64,000 nt of DNA from Dactylonectria macrodidyma. Taxonomy: Eukaryota > Ascomycota > Sordariomycetes > Hypocreales > Nectriaceae. The translations under genes and the position numbers were made by a program. Below the pieces are notes generated by a model, which was not told the origin of the DNA, did no database searches, and worked only from the letters and a program-made list of their open reading frames with translations. Location of the stretch: the NCBI GenBank assembly GCA_020744425.1, contig JAGMUV010000005.1:2356001-2420000 (forward strand), in the 5' to 3' direction. Positions 22,829 through 33,506 of this stretch are shown one piece after another (the first letter of the stretch is position 1; every line of letters begins with the position of its first letter).

Positions 22829-25447
22829 ATGAGCTCCCGGAATAGCGCCCGAAGACGGCAAGACGATGAGCAGCCATCGCCATTGAACTCGGAATCGCAG
22901 TCGCCTAAACCGGCCAGGAAAACTGCTCCGGCGAAACGATCCCGAACAGGTGCGTTGCTTCCACGTGGGCATGGCGTATTATTCCAGTCTGATATGATAT
23001 GCATAGGATGTCTCACCTGCCGGGCGAGAAAAGTAGGACTGCCTCTGGATGACAGCAGTGTTGGTTGTGCTGCGAGATCAGGAGCTGATTGAAGGAGCAG
23101 ACAAAATGCGACGAGTCGCAGCCAGCTTGCCAGAATTGTAAACGCTGCATGGTTGAGTGCAAGTGGCCGGTCGTTGAGGATCTGCTGGCTACAAGAGCTC
23201 GACGGAGAACCGCACCGGTCGCTGTACCAGACTATATAGGTGGTGACAAGCCAGCCGGCGTTTCTGGTCCTCCGCGAGGGGGTCGCAATGCTGCTTGCAA
23301 TGGTTGTCGTATCGCCAAGTGCCGATGCTCGCAAGAACGCCCGCTCTGCGCGAGGTGTCGTGAACTCGGCCTCGTCTGCAAATATCGACCCGTCCATCAG
23401 CCCACACAGGATGCATCAGTGTCAGAGAGTAGCACTGACCGTCCCAAAACGCTTGACAGTGATAGTAATGCTAATGCTAATGCTAATAACATCGACCACG
23501 TCCCCAAAAGCCTCGTTCAGCAGCACATCCAGGCCTTCTTCAGCCGCATCTACCCTTGTCAGGCGAACGGCTTCATCCACCGCAGCACCCTCCTTGGGAA
23601 CTTCCAGTCCGGGCGGGTTGACCGGAAACTACTGCTGGCAATCTGCGCTGCAGCCTCGCGTTTCGTCGGCAAGCCCGCCGAGTTGGTCTCCGGTACAGTG
23701 CAGGCGCAAGCGTGGGCCAAGGAGGCCAAGACGCTCCTGATCCTGGACGACATGACGACCGACACCGTAGCCGCGGCTCTTGTCCTGGCCAGGCACGAAG
23801 TCAACTGCGGCAACTTTGCCTCGGCGTGGATGCTCTCCTCCATCGCAACCCGCGCGGCACTGGCCCTAGGACTGAACAACCAAGGCCGCGCTGACGATGG
23901 GAGCATGGCCTTCAGCGAGCAGGAGACTAGACGCCGTCTGTTCTGGGCCTGCTACTGCCTCGACCGTATGATGTCGACGGGGTTATCTGAGCTCACTGTT
24001 ATACGCGCCGAGCACCTTCGCCTCCAGCTGCCGTGCGAGGAGTATCAGTACACGTTTGGCATCTCGTGCTGGACACTGACAATAAATCTGGAAGAAGAGA
24101 TGCCTGCCATGAACCGGCCTTCACTCGCACAGTTGCAGGCGCAAGGTGATGTTGGCATGTTCGGACAATACGTGCAAGTGATGCAAATGCGGTACAGCAT
24201 ACTGAAGTGAGTCTGTCTTAAACATCTTCGACCACGTGCGTGCTTGCTAACGCGTCCTTAAACTTGTAAGATATGTGCGAAACCACCCGGAAGACCTCAA
24301 GGAATTACCTCCGTGGGATGCCGCGTCGACTTTCGCCCAATGCGTCCATAAGATGAGCACGTGGAAAAGGTCTTTACTCCCCCAGTTTCAGCTGCTCCCG
24401 GATACCATCTACATGCGCCAGTCGCAGGATCAACTCTCGCCGCTGATTATGCTGCATGTGTGGTATGAGCAATGCATGTCAGACCTCTACCGCGTCGTCA
24501 TGCCAGGTTTTCCCGAGACCTTGCCTCCCTCGATGCTATTGCAAGCACCAGAAGGCTGGGTTCAGCAGCATCAAGTGGCCTGCGTGCGCCACGCCAGCAA
24601 TATTGCTTCCATATTCGAGACAGTTGCCGCACTCATTGATATGGAGAGCTTTGTCTTTCTCGATACAAGTCTGCCCATGTGCGTGTTCGACAGTACGCGT
24701 GTGCGAGTCCAATGGTTGTTCATGCCGCCATCCGAATCACCAAAGGAGCGCCTAGAGGAATGCAAGGCGAGCTTCGAGACGTTGATAGGCTACGTTGAAA
24801 GGATGGCCGAGTACTTTCAACAGGCGAAGTGGCTGGTGAGATCATGCAGCAAACGCGCCTGGATCTGATGATGCTAATGGCTACTTAGTTGAAAGAGACG
24901 CGGAAAATGCTGTCCCGACACGGCATCCCTATCCATGGGACGATCGAGCCCTGCAACAGCAAGTAAGTTATGCCTTTCTACACTAGTCTCAATGCCGTGA
25001 CTTCTACATCTATTTAAATACTTACTCCCGTTCAGCGATTCGCCAGGCCTGGACACGGGAAGCCACCCATGGCAAAAGCGTATCCAGCATCTCAAGGACG
25101 ATACCAAGAGCGGCGACTGGAGCGCCCAGCAAGTGACCCAGGCTCCTCAAGAGACACGGAAGACTATACGACCTATGCTTGCCCCGGCAAACGCCGACCA
25201 AGACGCCACCAACGCTAATATGAATCTCTCTACTTCGCTCGTCCATGACGGCTCGCTGTACGCACTTCCCCAGGGTATGAACTTTGACTTTCCTGATCAC
25301 AGGGATCTACTGTACCAAGATGGCCTTCAGATGCCGCTGCACGGATGGGGTGAAGCGCAGGTGATCCCTGGCCTGGCTAACTTTATGGGCATGAGTGGTG
25401 AATGGTTAGCGGATAGTGCAGGTGATGTGCCCAACTCAGGACTCTAG
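22829..25447 (+). CDS. Transcription factor with two tandem Zn2Cys6 clusters and a middle homology region
   Basis: Exons 22829-22949, 23007-23032, 23101-24206, 24271-24835, 24889-24962 and 25036-25447 agree in phase and give 767 residues; an in-frame ATG at 22706 would add 41. After a basic, Ser/Pro-rich start comes cluster one with Cys42, 45, 52, 59, 62 and 69 (GCLTCRARKTKC, PACQNC). It becomes visible only after removing two small introns. About 45 residues later comes cluster two with Cys115, 118, 125, 132, 135 and 142 (ACNGCRIAKCRC, PLCARCRELG). A fungal middle homology region follows, including HIQAFFSRIYPCQANGFIHR and RRRLFWACYCLDRMMS. Two complete clusters in one fungal regulator are unusual; cluster two is of the same subtype as in the gene at 13672. 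The target is unknown. The first intron (57 bp) has no stop, and retention would add 19 residues before cluster one. Confidence 0.88.
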
Positions 25448-26231
25448 ACGCACGAACGAGACGGAAGAGTCACCTTTGGCCGCCCATGACATGGAGGAAG
25501 TATCCCCGAGTAGAAGAGCAATAACCTCAGGCAAAGAGTCGAACCTAGCGTTTGTAGTTGAAGACGGCGTTGCAGCTGATGGCTTCGGTTGTAGACTTGG
25601 CACGACGGTGTCACAGTTTGCTTTACGTTTGGACGTGTTACCGGAACTGAATAAATTTGCTGCTTGCACACAACACGCTATCTTAAGACCACGGAGATAC
25701 TAATACATGACAAAACAGCATGACTGTACAATTGCTACACTAACAATCCAGATGGCCGGATGCTCTGACTTTGTTGCTATCATGCCATACAATGTGGTTG
25801 TTCTCAGCCCCTGTTAGCCTGAGTTCCAATAGCATCTAGGTTTGGTAACATCACTATGGGGACTTAGCTTCTATTCTGTCTAGTGTGGTTTGAGAATTAC
25901 TATGAAATAGCGAGTGTTCTAACATAATAGTTTGACTAGTCCCCGTTCCGCAGGACTGTCCCAAAGATCATTGAGAAGCCTCTTGGGTCTCCCACTCCGC
26001 GGACTAGGAACCTACAGATAATCACTGTAAGCTCTCCAAGCCTGGGAAGCACCGCTCATATTGGAATCCAGATCTCGTTGCCTTAAGTGATTTGTGATTC
26101 AAGGCTGACTGTGCACGTGACTTTGGACATATCTTCCTGAGGTTCCTCCTGTTAGAGCTAGTCGTTACTCAAACCTCAAACTTCACAAGCGTAAGGTTCT
26201 TGTCAACTCATAGCGGCATTTCAACGGGAAA
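25448..26231. other. Intergenic region
   Basis: AT-rich sequence between two plus-strand genes. I see no gene and no distinctive repeat in it. Confidence 0.5.
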
Positions 26232-27269
26232 ATGGCCGGCTCCCCCGAACACACGGCATCAGCAGTATCTGAAGGCTTTCTGCGGTTTCCTGATCTTCCG
26301 ACTGAGGTGCGGTTGCTCATTTGGGAATTCGCCCTTCCATATCGAGACGTCAAAATCGGATGCGCCTCCGCTTCCGCCTCCCCCATCTCCGCCTCCACTA
26401 ACAGCCGACTGGACCGTGATCTTGACAAAGAACCGCATTTACGGCCGCCTAAAATCATCTCCCATGTCTGCCGCGAATCCCGAGAAGTTGCCTTGGCTAG
26501 CGGCGTCTTTCAGCGCACCGGTCGCAAAGATTCCGTGTGGGTTGATAACGAGACAAGAGCGGTTTATATGTCAACGAAGGCTGCCGAGCTTCCACCATCG
26601 TTCTCATTGCTGAAAAACATTCACGCCTTGGCCTGCTTATGGCCCACCATTAAAGACTTGAAAGTCTTTCAGGATTTCCTACTGAAGCGGAGTGAAGAAT
26701 GTGTTTATTCGTCAACCAAAATCATGTATGCCGGCATTTCAGCTATCGTCTATGACAGCACGGATAACGATGTGGGTCCCTACCCTCTATATGACGAGTC
26801 TAGTATTTCGATATTTGGGCTCGATGACCCACGATTACCTGTATTTCTACAATCAGCCTTTGAAGCGGCAGAGGGTAGATACGGGTCTGGCCTGTATCAC
26901 CGCAGCCCTTCATGTTTTCTGAAGAATCTGAAGCGATACTGGGAAACAGAGTCCCGAGCTCAAGAGTTACAAACGTATTGGTCTACGGTAGCATGGGAAT
27001 GTCCGCAGAACAATGCAGCTTCTGCATCAACATCTCAACAGCAGCACCAACGGCGGCATTTTCCAGAGCTGAAACCAGCTGTCATATTCGGCAAGACGAA
27101 GAAGCAATTATTCTTTGGAATAAGTGGAAACACTCGAGCATATGAGCGAGGCTGTGGTCTGCTTTTTACGACAACTGATGTTCACCCTATAAAAGGCCGA
27201 GGAGGCAGCGCGTTGTGGTTTTCACGTATTAACACACAGTTTGACTGTGAAAACGTGTGTAGCATGTAG
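26232..27269 (+). CDS. 2EXR-domain protein
   Basis: Intronless gene of 345 residues. The N-terminal part has the 2EXR signature: FLRFPDLPTEVRLLIWEFAL at about residues 16-35, and PKIISHVCRESREVAL near residues 72-88. This domain is expanded in filamentous fungi and often resembles an F-box in position, but its biochemical role is not established. The C-terminal half has no motif I recognise. It is convergent with the SnoaL-like gene, with 163 bp between the two stop codons. Confidence 0.85.
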   Translation: MAGSPEHTASAVSEGFLRFPDLPTEVRLLIWEFALPYRDVKIGCASASASPISASTNSRLDRDLDKEPHLRPPKIISHVCRESREVALASGVFQRTGRKDSVWVDNETRAVYMSTKAAELPPSFSLLKNIHALACLWPTIKDLKVFQDFLLKRSEECVYSSTKIMYAGISAIVYDSTDNDVGPYPLYDESSISIFGLDDPRLPVFLQSAFEAAEGRYGSGLYHRSPSCFLKNLKRYWETESRAQELQTYWSTVAWECPQNNAASASTSQQQHQRRHFPELKPAVIFGKTKKQLFFGISGNTRAYERGCGLLFTTTDVHPIKGRGGSALWFSRINTQFDCENVCSM

Positions 27270-27432
27270 TTGCGTTAGAGATACTGGCATCAGCATCCTC
27301 AGCACCTTGATCTTTCGGATTGAGACAGGTTCCACTGCGAAGGAAGTTCAAGTGCACTGAGACTAAATTCATTTAAATTCAGGTAGCTATACATGAATCA
27401 TCAAATGTCTCCTCGCCATCATATCAACATAA

Positions 27433-27870
27433 TCAAGCAGAAGCTTTCTCAGCAGTCTTCTTCTGGATAATCGCCATGATGGGTGCCGGATCGCAGTACA
27501 ACCTATGCTCAAGGACCCGGCCCTCTTCGTCAAACTTGACCACTTCCATCTCCGCAAAGTCAATTTCCTCGCCGAAAATCGCTAGCCGGTTGTTCATGTT
27601 GGCGAAAGCCGTCGTCCCGGCCGCATCGACGCCTTGCGAAAGGACCCTGCGCTCGACCATTGCCCAGAAGCTCAAGAGATTCTTGAATCCTGCCACGACC
27701 TCTTCCCTTCCATGAGAGGCGGGCTCGTTTATTCCCTTCTGATACATGATGATATCGGGGCTTAGGTACAAAGCAAACCTGTCCCATTCTTCTTGGGGCG
27801 AGTCGGCTTTGAGAGTGCTGATGAAGCCCCATAATTCATCGAGCTTAGCGTGGACGTTGGTGGCTGCCAT
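27433..27870 (-). CDS. SnoaL/NTF2-like fold protein
   Basis: Intronless gene of 145 residues. The pattern of N-terminal helices (LDELWGFISTLKADS, EEWDRFALYLSPDIIMYQKG), a central helix (GREEVVAGFKNLLSFWAMVERRVLS) and C-terminal strands (NRLAIFGEEIDFAEMEVVKFDEEGRV) fits the cone-shaped SnoaL/NTF2-like fold. Fungal members act as isomerases, cyclases or dehydratases in secondary metabolism or as small ligand-binding proteins. No biosynthetic genes are adjacent, so no substrate is proposed. The start is the first ATG and the length is typical. Confidence 0.75.
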   Translation of the reverse strand: MAATNVHAKLDELWGFISTLKADSPQEEWDRFALYLSPDIIMYQKGINEPASHGREEVVAGFKNLLSFWAMVERRVLSQGVDAAGTTAFANMNNRLAIFGEEIDFAEMEVVKFDEEGRVLEHRLYCDPAPIMAIIQKKTAEKASA

Positions 27871-28367
27871 ATTGGATAGGGTTGGAAATAAGTAACAGTA
27901 GTTGAGTTTAGAAAGAGATGAGTTCTGAGAGAAAATATTCTTAGTCCATCCTTCGCTCTGGTGGTGATTGCTAGCTATTTAAAGCTCCTGGTGCTGACGT
28001 GAGTCTTCGGCGGCACTGACGTGGACGGCATTGGCACTTTGAGGACACCAATGCACCCGAGCTGAGTCAGATCCGAACGTTCCGTGCTTGATGCCGACGA
28101 TGAAAAGAGTTGTATGAATATGGCTGCTATTATCGCTTTCATGCAAGGCTTGGATTTAATATCTCACTTGCTACATGTCACGTGGCTATATTGTTGGGAT
28201 TGCCATGAGAGCCTTGCTACCGCTAGACCCCAGTTTCAGCTACTTCAAGGTCTACCTTGATGGTCAAGACAGCCAAAGGAAAGACCAACTCAGAACTCTT
28301 TTGAATAGAAATGAAAAGCATAACCCCACCTCGATTCCTCCCAGAATGTGAGACTGCAGCTCCAGAA
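27871..28367. other. Intergenic region upstream of the SnoaL-like gene
   Basis: Likely promoter of the minus-strand SnoaL-like gene on the left, with the possible 3' end of the doubtful minus-strand gene on the right. Nothing else recognised. Confidence 0.45.
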
Positions 28368-29052
28368 CTAACCACGACTGGCCCGCTTGGCGCCGTCATC
28401 AACTTTGGCGGTGAACGGGTTGGGCAGGAAACAAAGGCTGGGCTGCAAGCCTGAGTGAAGACGATGACGCTTGCGGTGGTGTAAGAATGCATGGGACTGG
28501 AGGACCATTAAGATCCAGCAACGGGGGCAAGATGATGAGGCATGGACAAACCGGAGACGGATGTTAGGTTGAGAGTAGAGTACGTCCAGAGGGAGGAATG
28601 CTGAAGCGTGAGCACCTCCTCCAAGGTGTTTCAGTAGAGGAGCGACGACGGCGGCGAGGATTGGCCACTTGTTGGGGAAGAGAACTGCGGCTTTTAGGAG
28701 GCGTGAGTGGAGGCAAGGTAAGATGGACATACAGCTTAGGACAGTAAAAAGACTTGCAATCAATATGCTCGATATGTTGATGAGCATGGCCATCGCTAGA
28801 GGGGTCGGAAAATGAGTACTTGTCAAAGGCTCGAAACCCTGACAACCAATTTTCCGACTTTAAAAGACGAACCAGATAGAAACATAGCGGGGACTCAGCA
28901 AGGCAGAATTCGGAGACTAGCAAGCGTCTGAAAATGAACTCACGAGTATAAAACCAGAGGCTTTGTGCCGCTATCAAGACTTGGAATGTAGCAAGGTACA
29001 CACTCGCTGCAGCAAGCCCGCAACACTCGAGAGTCTCAGACACAATATCCAT
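28368..29052 (-). CDS. Possible small membrane protein (unrecognised)
   Basis: A first exon at 28944-29052 starts at an ATG and encodes a hydrophobic helix (LAAASVYLATFQVLIAAQSL). A donor GTGAGT at 28943-28938 and an acceptor TCTAG ending at 28796 would join it in phase to 28368-28795. That exon begins with a second hydrophobic helix (INISSILIASLFTVLSC) and a third weaker one. The predicted product would have about 178 residues, but the C-terminal half looks random and basic. I do not recognise the family. It may be a real orphan gene, a decayed one, or chance. Confidence 0.28.
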
Positions 29053-30251
29053 GGCTAAACTTCAAAGTCGCCGTTGGACAAAAACTTGAGAGCTGCGGAA
29101 GGCACCCTACCACTCTCTTCATCCCGCCGCTCTAGTCAGAAATAGTATCAATGGAAAGGTTACATACTGCATAAGAATGCATGCGAACTTGTTTTTCGGA
29201 TACTCGATTGGGAACAGAAGACAAGATGCCCCCAGATTTATTTGAGTTTTGTAGACACCATTGCCTTGGAATTCAACATGTTCACCTCTGGCGTATCCGG
29301 CTGACTAGTTTCGAGACTTCTAAGTTGGCTGTCCGCTCCATCAAGGGCGAGTTGCTGCTATCACGAAGTTAAAAAAAACCATAGTTTTTTTCTCTTTTTA
29401 CATTAAAGCATTTTTTAAACCTAATGCTTCCACAGTTGCCTAGCTGGTTTCTAGACGTTGTCCTGGGGGACCTACGATCCTACCCTGCAGCGCTGAGCTT
29501 CGTGGATTGGGTAATCTATCTGGAGCAAGACAATAGTGACTGATGACCTTAATTCTCATGGACTTCCAGACAACCGGTAGAATAGTCATGGGTTAGCTCG
29601 TTAACACAACCATGGCTTCACGAAGTTGCTGCAGATGAGGCGGGTTCTATAGACATTGGGGATTTCTTACTTGGCGCCTTATCGAGACGAGTGTAGTACT
29701 GATATTTTCCGAAGAAAATTGCGAGTACTTAGAAACTACGACCCAGCCGAGAACATTCTGTTGCTTAGCGGAAAAGGGAGGGTATTGCTCTGATGAGTAT
29801 CACTAGTACTCCTCACCAGTGAAATTGTCCTCTCGGAAGCCGTCTAAGAGAAGACACCGTAATTGCCCAGCTTGCATGAAGGAGAGACCACAGCTCTGCA
29901 AATGGCTGGCTTTCATATGGAGAAGAAGTGATTGCTTGTCGAAACTCGATCCGATTGGCAGAGAATGCTTCTGCGTTCAAAGGAAGTGTATGTGCGAAGA
30001 ACGAGGATACTGTTCACAGCGAAGTTGCTCCTTCCTTTGCTCTTAACGTACGACAAGACGAAGAGTAAGGTCCTCGGGGTAGAAGTTACCAGGATTATGT
30101 CATGACTTATAGAAAACCAGGCGGGAGCAAGGATATAATAATAAATCTACAAAAATTGACTAAGTTTGTTGCCGGGTATCCTACCTTCATTCATCTCATC
30201 GTCTCGTCATTCCATATCTATATACAGTACCCATCTCCGTGAACCTGTTGA
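29053..30251. other. Intergenic region
   Basis: No gene supported. The sequence is AT-rich with a homopolymer-rich patch (runs of A and T) at 29370-29420. Short open frames here look like chance. Confidence 0.5.
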
Positions 30252-30943
30252 TTATTGTGGTGATTCGTAGTTTAGGACACCCTTTAGAATCCACTACACG
30301 GCAGTTAGCATCACGATAGATCACTTTGATAAAGACAACTTACGACTTCACCATTGGCAACCTGGCTCGCCACACGTTCGACCTCGACCTCATCCGGCAT
30401 CACTATCCTCTTGCCATCCTTTTCAACCCACCAGAGCTGCTTTCCGAGGACCGTCTCGGCTTTATCATTCTCCGACCAAGGATTTCCCACGACAAGATGA
30501 GCCTCGACGAAATGTAGCAGATTCTGGCGGGCACGCTCCTGGCCGTCGTCACCAGAGTATGCCTTAGGACCGAGACGGCTGTAGTCGCGCGGGCTCTCCC
30601 ACGGCTTTCGGGGAAGGGCTTCGATGGCGGAGTTTAGCGGCGCTAGGACGGTGGTGTTGACGTCGAAGTTGGCGAGGAGGCCTTCGGTGGAGGGGTGGAG
30701 GCGGGCAAAGGAGGAGAAGGTTGTGAGGGATCGTTGGGTGCCGAGTACGTCGGCGATGGCGACGGAGGGCTGGCCATCGTTGTTGGCATCTTTCTTGCCG
30801 GCGTTGTCGCTGCTGTCAGCCATTACGGGGAGGTGGCCGTTGAGGTGAGGGCGATCGGGGCGCTGGTCTTTGAGAGGGGCTTGTTGAGGGAGTTTCGCGG
30901 CGGAGAGGGCTATCAGTGTGCTGAGGAGCAAGAGAGGCTTCAT
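30252..30943 (-). CDS. FAS1 (fasciclin) domain protein, secretory
   Basis: Exons 30344-30943 and 30252-30293 (minus strand, 50-bp intron with GTAAGT donor, GCTAAC branch and GTAG acceptor) give 213 residues. An N-terminal signal peptide (MKPLLLLSTLIALSAA) is followed by a single fasciclin domain. Its marks are IADVLGTQRSLTTFSSFARL, the H1-like TVLAPLNSAIEALP, a central helix RQNLLHFVEAHLVVG, and the closing strand GEVWILKGVL, which is restored only by splicing. FAS1 domains mediate adhesion or act in the vacuole or cell wall. This short soluble form, without an obvious GPI signal, resembles fungal vacuolar/secretory FAS1 proteins. Without the intron the protein would end in an unrelated tail. 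Confidence 0.88.
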
Positions 30944-33506
30944 CGCGAGGAGTCGAAAGTTACGGTGGATTCGAACGTAAAACTAGATGCAGAAACAGAT
31001 GCACGACGTTGACGATGCGGTTGGTTGGCGAATGGTTGATACGTCATGAGTGGAGGGGGAGTCGGATGGACTCGGTGGGCTGATAGCGAGACAAGGTCAC
31101 GTGGGGATAACAGATTAGATAAGGTCGCTTCAACTCGAGTTAGTGGCTTGGCATTCGCCTAGAGCTGATGATATCATCAATCATGTATGGAAAGTCAGAG
31201 ATCGAACAACAGACAGACGTGCCATCTGCACGTGAAAGAAGCCGAAAGATGGGGGATGGCGACCTTGGCTCCAAACGGAGAGGTCTGGCTTGGCGACAGA
31301 TCAGATGATGTACGTGTGTAATCCGGGGAACGTGGTCTCCTGTCGCAGCGAGGTGCGGAGTGAAGGCAAATGCCACCGCGGGATGCGGCTATGCTGGGGC
31401 TTTCACGTGCTTCAAATGAGCCAAAGAATCACTTTTCTGGCTCCGGATGACGATCAGAAAGGTTCTTGCATGTGGGTGAGCAAGCCCCCTTACTCATGCG
31501 CCCAGGGAGGTTTATTTCCCACGTTCTAAGCGGCATGGTGGACAAGGGTCCAGATGCCTCCGTCGAAGCCAACCTGGGGTGGGCGAATGGGGAGGCCAAG
31601 TGGTGAAGATCCGGGGTGTCAGAAGACCCCAAGGTAAGCGGGTAGGCTGGAACAGGATGGTCATCATGGACGTCGTCACTGGCGATGTGACTGGGGCAAA
31701 GGGGGCGAGCCAGGGAGCCGCCGCCAACGATTCATGTGCCAGCAGAATGGGGCAGATGGAGGAGCGAGCGTAGCCTTGTTCACATGTGAAAGCCATGAAG
31801 TGTCGGGGTTTCATGCTCACCACCAGCAGGTCACAGCTAGGAAGGAGCATGCTCTTTGTGTTTTATCCCCACCCAATAACTGAGCACGCATTGGAATTTC
31901 CGGAGCACGGCGGATTGGGCGAGACGGAGGCACACAATAACGGTCTGGCCAGCCGATGGAGACATCGAAGAGACGGGCAGAGAGGCTGAGAAGAGGTGAT
32001 GGCCCGGCGACTTGTCCGGGCACGGCGACATGTCCGCCGAGGTAAAAATGGGCGGACTGTGGAGGCGAGTGAGGAAATTGTGGGGAAAGTTGGGGAAGTG
32101 AGATGATGGCGAGATGTTTGACTGAGAGGATCTATGACAGGTGGACAGCATGCGTGTACGCAGGACGAACTGGAGATAGAATCATGAGCTTGATAATGGA
32201 GAATTTTAACTGAAGAACCACACCCCTCATCCATCCCCTCATGACCTCCCATTTCACGCCTCCTTCTCCTCTTGTTCGAACTTCGGGCATGAGAAGCAGC
32301 GAGCGTTGGCGCCATCTCCAGGTACCATCTTCTGGAGCCTCTGCTTGGCTGGCTCTCAGAAGCGGGGACCTCGGCACACGCTGCGAAGGACCAAAGAGGA
32401 TCATCGGGTCGATGGCCGGGTCCGGGTGGGCATGGTGCCATGTCGGTATGAGTAGTGGGCTCTTCTAGACAGTGGGACTCTTTTTGGCCGCCAGTGGGAC
32501 TCTCATAGTGTTTGGGGTGAGGGATGGAGGAAGTACGGCTTTTCGGCGTAGCTGGCCGCGAGAGCGTTTCGTTGCGAGATGGATGCGCTGGAAGGGGCAC
32601 GAATCATGGAGGAATCAGCATGTTTTTGAAGGATGGGATGAATGGACTATTGTGCATTTAGGTGTCCGTCTACTTCGGACCGTTCCAGTTTGGAGAGCTT
32701 GCATCTGTGTGGCCATCCCGGCATCATGACCCATTCCCAGTCCATCGGACCGTGCCTGGTGAGAGAGGTCTTTCAACTGGAGAAGCTGCTTCGGTCCGTG
32801 TCAGTAGAGGGGGAGGCGCTGTTGCGGGGCGTGGGTTTTGGGCGGAACTAACAAGGCCCACCGCTTCCGGGGAACGGAATACGTGCTGAGAAAATGCCGG
32901 CAGCTGATTTGTGCCTCCCCTGAGCCTGTGGGCGGTCCCTTAAACCCAGGCCGTTGGTTGGGCGCAAACGTTGGGGAACAGCCGCTGCTGGCTGACCCCT
33001 CGATGAGCGGGCTTTGGGGGTTGCTACAGCGAGCATCCCCCCCAGTCTCCCCCCCTACAGTACAGGCAAGCTCGGGCTGACAGGGGACCGAGGGCCACTG
33101 CTGAACCTTCCAGTGCTCAGTGCGTAGCACCTAGTACGTACCACCAGCACCAGTAAAAAAAAAAAACAAGGAGAGGACCTCGGCTCGTGTCCGTCATTCG
33201 AGCTCCCAGAAGCCAGTTGACCCTCGGCCTTGTGGGCGTCGCATCGCATTCCACGTCGTCGGGGGGCCGTCACACGCCAAACTTAAGACTCGCTTTCCGC
33301 CCACTCCATTCTGCGCCACCGCTTGTAACTCCCTTCTTCTTTTATTCTTGTTTTGACTATAATTCCTTCTCATCCTCTCATCCTCTCCTCCTCTCATCAT
33401 CTATCGCTAGAGTCTCCTGTTGCGCTTAGTAGCAGCTTGTCTCGTCTCCCCCACGCCAGAGACGTCTTCCATCCTCCTCCCAATCCTCACAACCACAGAT
33501 CTAGCA
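30944..33506. other. Intergenic region and fumarate reductase promoter
   Basis: No gene supported over about 2.5 kb; overlapping open frames on the minus strand are proline/serine-rich and look like composition effects. The last 500 bp before the fumarate reductase start contain no ATG and are C/T-rich, fitting a 5' leader. A run of 13 A lies near 33155. Confidence 0.55.

Noticed and set aside
24836..24888. Possible stop that would end the tandem-cluster regulator at 24868
   Set aside because: The stop lies in a 53-bp intron with GTGAGA donor, GCTAAT branch and TTAG acceptor; the frame continues in phase to 25447.
29819..30046. 75-codon frame with several cysteines
   Set aside because: It does not start with ATG, and the cysteine spacing fits no zinc cluster or secreted-protein pattern that I know.
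31863..32600. 245-codon minus-strand frame between the FAS1 and fumarate reductase genes
   Set aside because: Pro/Ser/His-rich with no domain, and it overlaps other equally open frames. It is most likely chance in GC-rich promoter sequence.
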